NCBI RefSeq assembly: GCF_000801315.1
Contig: NZ_CP010054.1
Span: 1-64,000, forward strand
Direction of reading: 5' to 3'
From: Hymenobacter sp. DG25B
GTDB taxonomy: Bacteria; Bacteroidota; Bacteroidia; Cytophagales; Hymenobacteraceae
DNA: 64,000 nt
The notes under the pieces were generated by a model. The model saw only the letters and a list, made by a program, of their open reading frames with translations. It ran no database searches and was not told where the DNA came from. Within the stretch, counting starts at the first letter, position 1, and the number at the start of each line of letters is the position of its first letter. Positions 44,340 through 53,129 of this stretch are shown in pieces. The position numbers and the translations under genes were made by a program.

Positions 44340-44807
44340 ATGCCTATCTCCGCTACCCTCGCCCACGAAGCCGTATCCCGATTACAGGAAATGTTGGTGG
44401 TGCTTAATGCGCACCTGCGCTCCTTTTCGGAGGAAGAGATGGAGCTCCCGCTGGCCCCCGGCAAATGGTCGCGCAAGGAAATTCTGGGACACCTGATTGA
44501 CTCCGCGTGCAATAATCACCGCCGGTTTGTGCTCTGCCAGACGGAGCCCGCGGCCTACCAGATGGTGCCCTACAACCAGGAAGAATGGGTGCAGTGCGGT
44601 GCTTACCGCCACGCTCCGGCCGCCGAGCTGCTGCAGCTCTGGACGCTGTATAACCAGCAGCTTACGCGCATCATCAGCCGCATTCCCAAGGAAAAGCTAA
44701 AGCACCGCGTCGATTTTGACAATGGCTATTCCGTAACGCTGGGCTGGCTGATAGAAGACTACAGCGTGCACCTGGAGCACCACGTGCGCCAGATAACGGA
44801 GGGGTAG
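44340..44807 (+). CDS. DinB-superfamily protein
   Basis: 155 residues of a four-helix bundle. SEEEMELPLAPGKWSRKEILGHLIDSACNNHRRFV has the first metal His (GHLIDSA), and the C-terminal LIEDYSVHLEHHVRQI supplies the His pair of the DinB/YfiT fold. These proteins are metal-dependent thiol- or bacillithiol-linked transferases. Ends just before a bidirectional terminator. Confidence 0.88.
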   Translation: MPISATLAHEAVSRLQEMLVVLNAHLRSFSEEEMELPLAPGKWSRKEILGHLIDSACNNHRRFVLCQTEPAAYQMVPYNQEEWVQCGAYRHAPAAELLQLWTLYNQQLTRIISRIPKEKLKHRVDFDNGYSVTLGWLIEDYSVHLEHHVRQITEG

Positions 44808-44811
44808 GCAC

Positions 44812-44843
44812 AAAAAAAGAACGGAGCTCCCCAGCTCCGTTCT
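44812..44843. terminator. Bidirectional terminator
   Basis: AGAACGGAGCT and AGCTCCGTTCT arms with a CCCC loop (44818-44843), preceded by seven A on the plus strand. It serves both the DinB gene and the minus-strand gene that ends at 44925. Confidence 0.75.
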
Positions 44844-44924
44844 TAGATTCCCACCCAACTTGTCTCCCACACTATAGAAAAGGTTACGGCCCCACCCATG
44901 GTACCGCACCCCACTATGTATGCA

Positions 44925-45341
44925 CTATTGCCGCGCTACCGGCTGCCGCTCCTGTAGCCAGGTAAAAGCGCTCAGCTGACCGGGGGTCAGCAGGCGCGCC
45001 ATGGCAGTTTCGTAGCGCTGCACAATCCGCAGCTCGCTTTGCTGACGCAGTTGGTTGCCCGCATCCGTGGTGTTGGGGACCACAGCTACCGGCGCCTGCG
45101 CCAGCGAGTCAAGCTGACGGAACTCTTCATACACGCACCGCCGAACGGCCACCTCCTGCCGGGCACTGAGCTGGAGGGCATACGCCAGGTATTTAGTAAC
45201 CTGAGCAGCCCGCAACCGGAGTGAGACAGGCTCCGTTAGGGAACCCCCAACGACCAGTTGCTTTACCCCAGCTTCCGCAGCGCCGGTGAGCATCAAACCA
45301 ACCAGCAACAAGAGCAACGAGCGGTTCAGGAGAGCTTTCAT
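44925..45341 (-). CDS. Small secreted helical protein (Spy-like)
   Basis: 138 residues: signal peptide (SLLLLLVGLMLTGAAEA), then mostly helix with YLAYALQLSARQEVAVRRCVYEEFRQLDSLA and RIVQRYETAMARLLTPGQLSAFTWL. The TPGQ motif and spacing resemble the two Spy-like lipoproteins at 39.3-40.3 kb, but there is no lipobox. The function is unknown; the family resemblance is weak. Confidence 0.65.
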   Translation of the reverse strand: MKALLNRSLLLLLVGLMLTGAAEAGVKQLVVGGSLTEPVSLRLRAAQVTKYLAYALQLSARQEVAVRRCVYEEFRQLDSLAQAPVAVVPNTTDAGNQLRQQSELRIVQRYETAMARLLTPGQLSAFTWLQERQPVARQ

Positions 45342-45479
45342 TCGGCACGGATGAAAAGTATACCCAAAGGTCCTGTTCTATAGCCCTGTACACCACTACC
45401 TTATTCACCACTTATGGTGCTCTGTTGACATGTTTCTTTATCTTAGAGGCTTATATCAGCCACTTTAGCACTAAATCCC

Positions 45480-46331
45480 GTGAAACTGCAATTTGAAAAT
45501 ATTCAATCCCCGGCCGACAGCTCCTTCACGCTGCTGCATTATACCGAGGTGCAGAACGGCGGTTTGCTCTGGCATCACCACCCGGAATACGAGCTGGTGT
45601 ACATTCCCCAGGGTAACGGGCGGCGGCACATTGGGCAGCATATTTCGCGCTTTGAGCAGGGAGAGCTGGTGCTGATTGGGCCTAACCTGCCGCACCTCAC
45701 CTTCAGCTACGGGCAGGAAGGCGCTTTTGAGGAGATAGTAGTGCAAATGCGGGCCGATTTTCTGGGGGAAGGCTTCTGGCAGCGGCCGGAAATGGCCGCG
45801 GTGCGGGAGCTGCTGGCCCGCTCGCACCAGGGCCTTTCCTTTGGGGGCGCTACCCGTACCAAAGTAGGTGCCATGCTGCGGCAGCTGCTGGAGGAGCCGC
45901 CCTTCCGGCGCCTACTCACGCTGCTGCAGCTGCTGCAGGAGCTGGCCCACTCCCCCGACTACACCGTGCTGGATGCCGACCACGATGGGCAGGCTCTGCA
46001 CGGCAAGGAACAGCAGCGCCTGAGCCGGGTGTATCAATACCTGGAGCAGCACTATCGCCGCCCCTCGCTGGATGTGCGCGAGGTAGCCGATGTGGCCTAT
46101 TTATCGGTGCCCGCCTTCTGCCGGTATTTCAAGAAGATGACGCGCCATACCCTAACCGATTTCCTGCAGGAATGCCGCGTAAACCACGCCTGCCGACTGC
46201 TGCTGGATGAGGTACCCGTGACGGAAGTGTGCTACGCCAGCGGCTTTAACAACGTGTCGCACTTCAACAAAACCTTCCGCAAGCATACCGGCCACAGCCC
46301 CAGCGAGTACCGGCGCCAGCACGCGGCGTAA
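45480..46331 (+). CDS. AraC-family transcription regulator with cupin sensor
   Basis: The start is a GTG at 45480. An N-terminal cupin part (GGLLWHHHPEYELVYIPQGNGRRHIG, FEQGELVLIGPNLPHLTF) senses a small ligand. The C-terminal pair of HTH motifs reads VREVADVAYLSVPAFCRYFKKMTRHTLTDFLQECRVNHACRLL and VTEVCYASGFNNVSHFNKTFRKHTGHSPSEYR. 283 residues. It stands alone between unrelated genes, and its target is not evident. Confidence 0.93.
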   Translation: MKLQFENIQSPADSSFTLLHYTEVQNGGLLWHHHPEYELVYIPQGNGRRHIGQHISRFEQGELVLIGPNLPHLTFSYGQEGAFEEIVVQMRADFLGEGFWQRPEMAAVRELLARSHQGLSFGGATRTKVGAMLRQLLEEPPFRRLLTLLQLLQELAHSPDYTVLDADHDGQALHGKEQQRLSRVYQYLEQHYRRPSLDVREVADVAYLSVPAFCRYFKKMTRHTLTDFLQECRVNHACRLLLDEVPVTEVCYASGFNNVSHFNKTFRKHTGHSPSEYRRQHAA

Positions 46332-46403
46332 CGGCGGAACGGGTAGGCCGGCCACGGTGTTGCTTAGCCGCCCGCCGTATGCCGGTGTTAGGGCCGCCTC
46401 ACT

Positions 46404-47477
46404 ATGCTATCCGTTCTCCTGCTATTCTACCACCTATTGCTGGCGGCCCTGTTCCAGGCTGGCCCCGCACCGGCCCTGGTGCTGCAGCCCCAGCCCGTAC
46501 CGTTTTTGCCCCGGGAGTTTTACCTGGCCGAAGTAGTTGATGCCCGGCCGAAAGACACTCCTTTAGCGCTCCTGCTTTCCACCGCCGGGGCAGCCGCCAA
46601 ACCGGCCGCGCAGGAACTGCAGGGCGGCACGCTGCCCGCCCTCCGGGAATTTGTGCGCCGCAGCGTGCCCCGCAACCCGGCGCTCCGGCCGGTTACGCTG
46701 CGGGTGCAGGAGCTGCAGGTGCGCGAAACGCCGGGCCCCGGCGGCACCATTGATGGCAAAATAACCGTGCGGCTGGCTTTTGAATGGCCTCGCCAGGGCG
46801 AGCGGGTGCCCTTGGTAGAGTACAGGGGCGGAGCCCAATACCGCCGCCTGCCGGCTCAGCAGGCGGTGGTGGCGCCGGCTCTGCGCCAGGCCCTGGTATC
46901 GGGGCTGGTATATTTCCATACCTGGATAACGCAGCAGGCGCCCCGCAACCCGGACCTGGCTACGGCCATTGAGGTTCGGTTTCAGGATGATGTGCGGCAG
47001 ACAGAGCCGGATACGTTGTTTTATGACCCTAACCGCCCGCTGGCGTGGACGGATTTTACCGGCCCGCCACGGGGCAAGGGGTTTGCTGCGGCCGTATTTC
47101 CCAGTTTTGCCTACCAGGGCCGGCCTTCCATGGCGCAGGGCAAGCTGCACCTGGACATGACCCTGAAAGTATTTGTGGTGCGCTCTTCGTCCTGGACCAG
47201 CACCCAAACGGCCGAGCCACTGCGCCACGAGCAGGGCCACTTTGACCTGGTGAAGCTGGTGGCCGAACGGTTCCGCCGCAAAGTGCAGCCCGACAGCCTC
47301 ACCTTCGCTGATTATAACAGTATCATTCAGCTGCAATACCTGCGCTCCTACTGGGAGATGAACCGCGTGCAGGAGCAGTATGATGCCGAAACCCGCCACG
47401 GCCAGGACGAAGCCGCCCAGCAACGCTGGAACCAGCGCATTGATGCCGAGCTACGGGAATTCAAAGTCAAAAGCTGA
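46404..47477 (+). CDS. Secreted putative metalloprotease (DUF922-like)
   Basis: 357 residues with an N-terminal signal segment (SVLLLFYHLLLAALFQ). The C-terminal half contains RPLAWTDFTGPPRGKGF and then LRHEQGHFDLVKLVAERFRRK. HEQGH is an HExxH-type zinc site and, together with the W-x-D-F phrase, matches the DUF922 predicted protease family. The N-terminal half is unrecognised and has the look of beta-strands (VTLRVQELQVRE, GKITVRLAFEWP). Confidence 0.7.
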   Translation: MLSVLLLFYHLLLAALFQAGPAPALVLQPQPVPFLPREFYLAEVVDARPKDTPLALLLSTAGAAAKPAAQELQGGTLPALREFVRRSVPRNPALRPVTLRVQELQVRETPGPGGTIDGKITVRLAFEWPRQGERVPLVEYRGGAQYRRLPAQQAVVAPALRQALVSGLVYFHTWITQQAPRNPDLATAIEVRFQDDVRQTEPDTLFYDPNRPLAWTDFTGPPRGKGFAAAVFPSFAYQGRPSMAQGKLHLDMTLKVFVVRSSSWTSTQTAEPLRHEQGHFDLVKLVAERFRRKVQPDSLTFADYNSIIQLQYLRSYWEMNRVQEQYDAETRHGQDEAAQQRWNQRIDAELREFKVKS

Positions 47478-47503
47478 GCTGCAGCCCACTGGCTTCAGCC
47501 CAT

Positions 47504-47539
47504 AAAAAAGCCCGCTCCTGATAGGAAGCGGGCTTTTTT
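47504..47539. terminator. Bidirectional terminator
   Basis: AAAAAAGCCCGCT and AGCGGGCTTTTTT arms with a CCT/AGG inner pair; serves the DUF922-like gene and the convergent lipoprotein gene. Confidence 0.85.
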
Positions 47540-47558
47540 TATTCAGCCAAAAGCAGGG

Positions 47559-48221
47559 TTAGTCTTTTACTTTCCGCTCACCATCGTCAGCGTCTTTTTT
47601 CACTTTCACGCCGTTAGGGTACTCCACTTTCCGGTCGCCGTCTTTGTCGATTTTAACGGTGGTGCCGTTGGCGTATTTGATCTTGGTTTCGCCGTTGGCT
47701 TTCTGCTCATACTTCTCAATGGCGGGGCCTCTACGACGGGCCGGAGCAGCATTGCGCTCCTCCGTGGTGGTAGTGGTGGTTACGCTGTAAGGCGTGCCGG
47801 CGTAGTAGCGGGAGCGGTTGGTTTCGTAGGTCCGGTACTGTGTGGGGTTGGTTACAATGGTCCGTACTTCGCGGTCGGTTTCATCATTCACCAGGCGCTG
47901 CGCGGCGTAGCGGCCCGTGGTATCGGTGGCGTAGCGCGTGTTTATCTCATTCAGGCGGCGGCCGCGGGTATAGTAGGTTTTCTCGATGCGCGTGACCACT
48001 ACCGTATCCGTCACGTTGAGGTCCTGGGCAATACGGTCGGCGAGGCTGGAGGCTTCGGTGCGGTAGGCGGCCGTGTCGTTATCCAGATTGTTGTCTCCTA
48101 CTACCACGGCCGTATCGGCGGAGGGAGTGGTGGCGGCATCCATGGCCGCGGGTTTGTCCTGATTGCAGGAGGCCGCGGTAAACGCAACGGCCGCCGACAG
48201 GAAAAGAAGTGACTTGTTCAT
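47559..48221 (-). CDS. Hypothetical lipoprotein, 220 aa
   Basis: Lipobox FTAASC after a short hydrophobic segment. The middle is polar with a run of Thr (YSVTTTTTTEER). The C-terminal 50 residues hold an imperfect repeat, TKIKYANGTTVKIDKDGDRKVEYPNGVKVKKD, in which a strand of the form K-Y/P-NG-V-K recurs twice. This resembles small beta-hairpin modules. No family is recognised with confidence. Confidence 0.7.
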   Translation of the reverse strand: MNKSLLFLSAAVAFTAASCNQDKPAAMDAATTPSADTAVVVGDNNLDNDTAAYRTEASSLADRIAQDLNVTDTVVVTRIEKTYYTRGRRLNEINTRYATDTTGRYAAQRLVNDETDREVRTIVTNPTQYRTYETNRSRYYAGTPYSVTTTTTTEERNAAPARRRGPAIEKYEQKANGETKIKYANGTTVKIDKDGDRKVEYPNGVKVKKDADDGERKVKD

Positions 48222-48501
48222 GAAGAGTTAGATCAGAGGGAGAGATATAGCCGGCTGGCTATACTGGGGCCTGATACGCGGGCCTTCCGGCGGAGGTTAC
48301 GGTGGCGGGTTGCGGCTACTGCTGCCAGGGGCAGCCCGCGGGCCGGCCTGGAGGCGCTGCTTATCTGCTCGAATAAAACCTCTTTCCCGGCTTTTGCTGA
48401 GGGCGTTGGCGCGCATGCAACTTTCCGGCGCGGCAGCTACTCTGGCTATAAAATCGGTCTACCTCTTTCTATAAGTAAGCGCCAACTTCTACCCCCGTTC
48501 T

Positions 48502-49839
48502 ATGATCCGCAAAACCTTTGCGCTCTTGGCATTGCCGCTCTTGCTGGCCGGCCACGCCCTGGCCCAGACCACTCTTAACAAGCCCAAGCTTGACAGCCTG
48601 CTCACGCTGCTGGAAACCCACCACAAAACGATGGGTGGCCTCACGCTGATGCAGAATGGCAAGGTGGTGTACAGCCGCAACATTGGCCTGGAGCAAACGG
48701 CTCCGGCAGCCGTGCCCGCCACCCCCGCCACGCGCTACCGGGTAGGCTCGGTTTCCAAGCTTCTCACAGCTACTATGGTGATGCAGCTGGTGGAAGAAGG
48801 CAAACTGAAGCTGGATGCGCCCATTGCCACCTGGTTTCCGCAGCTGCCCAACGCCCAGAAAATTACCGTGGACCAGCTGCTGCACCACCGCAGCGGCCTG
48901 CACAGCTTCACCAATGATGCGGCCTATGGGCAGTACATGACGCAGCCCAAAACGCAGGCCGAAATGCTGACCATTATGGCCGCCGCCCCGGCGGAGTTTG
49001 AGCCCGGCGCCAAATTCAATTACAGCAACACCAACTATGTGCTGCTGGGCTACCTGGTGGAGAAAGTCACCAAACAAACCTACGCCCAAGCCCTGCAAAA
49101 GCGCATTGCGAGCAAGCTGAAACTAAAAGACACCTACTACGGCGGCCCCATAGACGCCAAAAAGCACGAAGCCCGCTCGTTTATCTGGAACGGCAAGGCC
49201 TGGGAGCAGCAGCCCGAAACCGACATGAGCATTCCCGGGGGCGCCGGCGCCGTGGTTTCTACCACGCCCGATCTGGCGCGCATTCTGGAAGGAATCTACA
49301 GCGGCAAGCTGGTGAAGCCGGCTACTCTGCAGCAGATGCTGGATATGCAGGATGGCTACGGCCGGGGCCTGATGCTGGCCCCGTTTGATGGCCGCAAAAG
49401 CTACGGGCACTTTGGAAGCATTGACGGCTTCCGGGCGGCGCTTGTGCACTTCCCGGCTGAGAAGCTGACGGTAGCCTACACCGGCAATACCAATTATGAT
49501 CTGAGTGAGTTGATGATTAGCGTACTATCCGTTGCCTTCAATAAACCCTACCGCCTGCCTGACTTCAGCACTACGGCTCCTACCCTCACGGCCGCCGAGC
49601 TGGCGCCCTACGTGGGCAACTATGCCAGCGCCCAGATGCCCCTGAAAATCACAGTGACTACCTCGGGCGGTATGCTCATGGCCCAGGCCACCGGCCAGAG
49701 TGCCTTCCCGCTCACGCCCAAATCTAAAACCCAGTTTGTGTACGATGCCGCCGGCCTGCAGCTGGACTTTGATGCCGCCAAGCAAGCGTTTACCCTGAAG
49801 CAGGGCGGCGGCAACTACCTGTTTATCCGGGAAAACTAA
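48502..49839 (+). CDS. Secreted serine hydrolase (beta-lactamase/PBP class C fold)
   Basis: 445 residues with a signal peptide (FALLALPLLLAGHALAQ). The nucleophile motif SVSK lies in RVGSVSKLLTATMV and the Tyr motif YSNTNY in KFNYSNTNYVLLGYLVEKV; a GHFGSIDGF segment stands in the place of the KTG box. This is the general serine hydrolase / esterase EstB group (PF00144). A C-terminal lipocalin-like domain (APYVGNYASAQMPLKITV) follows. Likely substrate is a small ester or peptidoglycan peptide; beta-lactam resistance is not implied. Confidence 0.88.
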   Translation: MIRKTFALLALPLLLAGHALAQTTLNKPKLDSLLTLLETHHKTMGGLTLMQNGKVVYSRNIGLEQTAPAAVPATPATRYRVGSVSKLLTATMVMQLVEEGKLKLDAPIATWFPQLPNAQKITVDQLLHHRSGLHSFTNDAAYGQYMTQPKTQAEMLTIMAAAPAEFEPGAKFNYSNTNYVLLGYLVEKVTKQTYAQALQKRIASKLKLKDTYYGGPIDAKKHEARSFIWNGKAWEQQPETDMSIPGGAGAVVSTTPDLARILEGIYSGKLVKPATLQQMLDMQDGYGRGLMLAPFDGRKSYGHFGSIDGFRAALVHFPAEKLTVAYTGNTNYDLSELMISVLSVAFNKPYRLPDFSTTAPTLTAAELAPYVGNYASAQMPLKITVTTSGGMLMAQATGQSAFPLTPKSKTQFVYDAAGLQLDFDAAKQAFTLKQGGGNYLFIREN

Positions 49840-49853
49840 GCCACTAAACTCAT

Positions 49854-49895
49854 AAGGAAGAGGCCGCTGCTCAGTAGAGCAGCGGCCTCTTCCTT
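49854..49895. terminator. Bidirectional terminator, 18-bp stem
   Basis: A perfect 18-bp stem (49854-49871 and 49878-49895) with a 6-nt loop between two convergent genes. Confidence 0.8.
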
Positions 49896-49902
49896 ATTCC
49901 GG

Positions 49903-51000
49903 CTACTTCCGCTCCTGCAAGACTATATCCCCACTGTCCACGGCGCCTTTGGCTACCGGGCGGCTGTGGCTGCCGCGCACCAGCCGGAACCTGCGGAAGT
50001 AGGTGGGCAGGCCTTCCACGTTCAGGTCCGGGCCGGTGCGCAGCTCATAGTGCAGGTGCGGGAAATAGGAGCTGCCCGAGGAGCCCACGTGGGCCAGCAG
50101 CTGGTCGGCGCGCACCTGGTCCCCTACTTTCACTTGCAGGCTGCCTTGGCGCAAGTGCCCCAGCAGGCTGAACTCGCCGTGGCCGTGGTCGATGACGAGG
50201 TAGTTACCGTAGAGCAGCAGCGGGTTTTTGCCCACCATGTCACGGGGGTTGAAGAAGTCCTGGCCGTTGTCGTTGTCGGGCTGCTGGGCGTAGGCGGCTA
50301 CTATGCGGCCGGCGGCGGGGGCATGCACGGGCTGATCGAAGCCGAAGTAGTCGGTGTTCTTTTTGCCGGTGCCGGTGTTTTTCTCGCCATTTTCGTCCAC
50401 CACCACAAAATCGTGGGCGTAGCGCATGAAGTTGCTGCGGATGCCGAACTGCTGGGCCACGGGGTGCTGAAAATCGAGGCGGCGGTGGTGGGCGTTTTCA
50501 TCGTGCCCGTCCCAGATGAGCAGGCGGCCGCTTAAGGGAATTTTCAGGGCCGTTTGGGGCTGGTAGCGCTCCGGTTTCACCTCTATAGTCTGCGTCACCT
50601 CGGTGCGATTTGCCTTCTGGAACTCGAAGGTATAGCGCATACGGGCCACGTCTATATCAGCCGCAAACGTGTGAAAGGGGTTGAATACCAGCGTCGTTTG
50701 GCCGGGCGCAAATATGCGGTGCGACAAGCTGGTGACGCTGGGGCTGAAGCCATTGTTATCCACAAACTTGCGCACCACCAGCGCCCCGCTTTTATCATAT
50801 ATGAACACCTCTACTTTCTGCAGCCAGAGCGAATCGGGGCCGGCCTGCACGGCAAAATCGAAGTTGAGGTGGGAGCCGGCCCGCTCTTCCAGCAGCACGC
50901 GGCTGGGTGCCAGGCTGATGGTTACGGCCGCCGCGTCAGGGGGTGGTGAGGCAACCGGGGCCAGCAGCAGGCAAGAGGTCAGTAGAAACGAAGCGAGCAT
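49903..51000 (-). CDS. M23-family metallopeptidase lipoprotein
   Basis: The ATG at 51000 (MLASFLLTSCLLL) gives a lipobox LLTSC; the ATG at 51042 would add 14 residues and obscure it. The N-terminal 190 residues are beta-rich and unassigned. The C-terminal part is LytM/M23: PVHAPAAGRIVAAY, LLYGNYLVIDHGHGEFSLLGHL, VKVGDQVRADQLLAHVGSSG and FPHLHYEL, with the zinc ligands His, Asp and the HLH pair. Expected to cut peptidoglycan cross-links. Confidence 0.88.
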   Translation of the reverse strand: MLASFLLTSCLLLAPVASPPPDAAAVTISLAPSRVLLEERAGSHLNFDFAVQAGPDSLWLQKVEVFIYDKSGALVVRKFVDNNGFSPSVTSLSHRIFAPGQTTLVFNPFHTFAADIDVARMRYTFEFQKANRTEVTQTIEVKPERYQPQTALKIPLSGRLLIWDGHDENAHHRRLDFQHPVAQQFGIRSNFMRYAHDFVVVDENGEKNTGTGKKNTDYFGFDQPVHAPAAGRIVAAYAQQPDNDNGQDFFNPRDMVGKNPLLLYGNYLVIDHGHGEFSLLGHLRQGSLQVKVGDQVRADQLLAHVGSSGSSYFPHLHYELRTGPDLNVEGLPTYFRRFRLVRGSHSRPVAKGAVDSGDIVLQERK

Positions 51001-51140
51001 GAGCGGACAGGTGAAGCGGTGTTTCAGGCAGATGCCGGCCACGGTAAAACCGTTGCCTGCGGGCAGCCGGCGCGTTCAGCAATTCCCGGCGGCGCCGGTG
51101 GTATCTTTGCCTCCTGTTTAGCATTCATGCCTTTGCCTTC

Positions 51141-51749
51141 ATGGAGGAACCCAGCACGCACCGCCACTTTATAGCGCACAAGCCCTACGGCTACCTCAGC
51201 CAGTTTCGCAGTCAGGCTTCCAGAGAGCAGAAAAAGAACTTCCTGGGCTCTTTGCACGATTTCCCCGAAGGTACCATGCCCATTGGCCGCCTGGACGAAG
51301 CCAGCGAGGGCCTGCTCCTGCTGACCACCGACGGCAAGGTAAGTGAGCGAATCCGGCGCAAGGACGTGGAGAAGGAATACTACGCGCAGGTAGATGGCCT
51401 GATAACCGACGAAGCTGTGCAGCAGCTGCAGCAGGGCGTGGAAATAGGCGTGGATGGCGAAAAGTACCTCACGCTGCCCTGCGCCGCCTTCCGCCTGGAA
51501 ACGCCCCCGGACTTTGCCCCGCGCACCCGCAAAATCCGCGACGAGCGGCACGGCCCTACCAGCTGGGTGAGCATTACCGTAACCGAAGGCAAAAACCGGC
51601 AGGTGCGCAAAATGACGGCGGCCGTGGGTTTTGCTACCCTGCGCCTGGTGCGCGTGCGTATTGCCGGGCTGGTGCTGGGCAGCCTGCCGCTCGGCCAGGT
51701 ACAGGAAGTTGCCGGGCTTTTAACCTCCGAAATGCAGGCCGACGAATAG
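51141..51749 (+). CDS. 23S rRNA pseudouridine synthase, RluE/RsuA type
   Basis: 202 residues. HFIAHKPYGYLSQF near the N-terminus, then the catalytic Asp in PIGRLDEASEGLLLLTTDGKV, followed by EKEYYAQVDG and GKNRQVRKMTAAVGFATLRLVR. The lack of an S4 domain and the short length fit RluE, which modifies U2457 of 23S rRNA. A gene in the RsuA family at least. Confidence 0.92.
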   Translation: MEEPSTHRHFIAHKPYGYLSQFRSQASREQKKNFLGSLHDFPEGTMPIGRLDEASEGLLLLTTDGKVSERIRRKDVEKEYYAQVDGLITDEAVQQLQQGVEIGVDGEKYLTLPCAAFRLETPPDFAPRTRKIRDERHGPTSWVSITVTEGKNRQVRKMTAAVGFATLRLVRVRIAGLVLGSLPLGQVQEVAGLLTSEMQADE

Positions 51750-51899
51750 TAGCGAAGGCTGGCTCCCCGCTTTCGAAAGAGGGGAACCCAGCGTCTAATT
51801 CTATATCTGCAACCTGGGTTAGCTATAAAATGCGGATATTTGCAGCAGCAAGACCCCGGCGAGGGCGGCCTTGCACTATCCTTCCCCTATTTCCCCTTC

Positions 51900-52109
51900 A
51901 TGGACGTAAAAGACAGCAACGGTAATCTACTTAACGACGGCGACTCGGTGACGCTCATCAAAGACCTGAAAGTTCGGGGCTCGTCGCAGACGCTCAAGCG
52001 GGGCACGGTGGTGAAAAACATTCGCCTCACCGATGACCCGGAGGAAGTAGAAGGCAAAGCTGGTGGTTCCATGATGGTGTTGAAGGCGGCTTTCATTCGT
52101 AAAGCATAG
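51900..52109 (+). CDS. PhnA/YjdM-type small protein, zinc-ribbon-less
   Basis: 69 residues. [50 protein letters not shown] matches the C-terminal domain of PhnA (YjdM), but the usual N-terminal zinc ribbon is missing, so it is a short form. It was named after an old link to alkylphosphonate use that has not been confirmed. The ATG at 51900 is preferred over one at 51840. Confidence 0.82.
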   Translation: MDVKDSNGNLLNDGDSVTLIKDLKVRGSSQTLKRGTVVKNIRLTDDPEEVEGKAGGSMMVLKAAFIRKA

Positions 52110-52399
52110 CGCGGTTTCCGCGCAACCCCTCTCCGCTCCCGGTTACCGCGCCGGCCCCTGGTGGCCCGCAACTTTTTCGGAAACCTGGAAATATCCCCGG
52201 CCGTTGTTATTTTCAACTGCGGGCGGCCCGGCGGCGCTTACCTCGCCGGCCACCGGCCGGACAAACAACAAATATTCTCTTTTTCAGATACGCTGAACTT
52301 TCAGTTTTACGTATCTGTTTTCACTAGTCAACAATTCTGTGTTAGTTATGTGCAACTTTGCTGCACAGCACGGAAACATCACCTTATTTCACAACATAT

Positions 52400-52858
52400 A
52401 TGGGCAGGTCACAAGCAACTTTCGGCAAGAAGGAAAACGAGAAAAAACGCCAGAAAAAGAAACTGGATAAGGCCGAGCGCAAAGAAGAGCGCCAGGCCAA
52501 CGCCGCGAATGGCAAAAATCTGGACGAGATGCTGGCATATGTTGACGAAAACGGCAACATCTCCGCTACTCCTCCGGACCCAACGCGGAAGAAGAAGGAA
52601 ATTAAGACCGAGGACATCCAGCTGGGTGCCCGCAAGCAGGAAGAAGTAGACCCCGCCGATGCTATTCGCAAAGGGGTGGTTTCGTTCTTCAACGACTCCA
52701 AAGGCTACGGCTTCATTAAGGATCAGAAGTCCCAGGAGAGCATTTTTGTGCATGCCAACGGACTGGTGAACCAGATTAAGGAAGGCGACAAAGTGAGCTT
52801 TGAGGTGGAGATGGGCCAGAAAGGTCTCAACGCCGTTCGCGTGAAACTCGAAAGCTAG
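52400..52858 (+). CDS. Cold-shock-domain protein with long charged N-terminus
   Basis: 152 residues. The last 65 are a CSD: KGVVSFFNDSKGYGFIKDQKSQESIFVHANGL with the RNP1 (KGYGFI) and RNP2 (SIFVHA) motifs, and VSFEVEMGQKGLNAVRV. The first 85 residues are highly Lys/Glu-rich with many short repeats (KKENEKKRQKKKLDKAERKEER), likely a disordered RNA-binding arm. This two-part form is known in Bacteroidota. A 5' region of about 250 nt without a gene, including an 8-bp inverted repeat at 52285-52317 (CAGATACG), precedes it and may form the regulatory leader. Confidence 0.87.
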   Translation: MGRSQATFGKKENEKKRQKKKLDKAERKEERQANAANGKNLDEMLAYVDENGNISATPPDPTRKKKEIKTEDIQLGARKQEEVDPADAIRKGVVSFFNDSKGYGFIKDQKSQESIFVHANGLVNQIKEGDKVSFEVEMGQKGLNAVRVKLES

Positions 52859-52971
52859 CCTATGGTCTAGCCATACCCTCTCGCATCTGCCGGATTGCCG
52901 CTTTCGGGCGGCAGCCTGCACGGTGCCTCTTTGCCACATTATAAAGTACCCTGCCCCAAACAGCTTGCAGC

Positions 52972-53014
52972 AAGAGGCGGCCACTCCCCGGAGCGGCCGC
53001 CTCTTCTTGTTTTT
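52972..53014 (+). terminator. Intrinsic terminator after the cold-shock gene
   Basis: AAGAGGCGGCC and GGCCGCCTCTT arms with a 12-nt loop, followed by a T-rich tail (CTTGTTTTT). Confidence 0.75.
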
Positions 53015-53129
53015 ACCCCTTTGCTAAAATGCGGTAGACACGGTAGCGCGCTGCCAATTCAGAAAACACCCGCTCGGCTTCAAGCGTAGGGAATGGCTTG
53101 GCTGTTTCTCATTTTAATTTATTGACTCT

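Noticed and set aside
49123..49449. Antisense frame inside the serine hydrolase
   Set aside because: No signal of coding; the plus strand has the SxxK and YxN motifs in frame.
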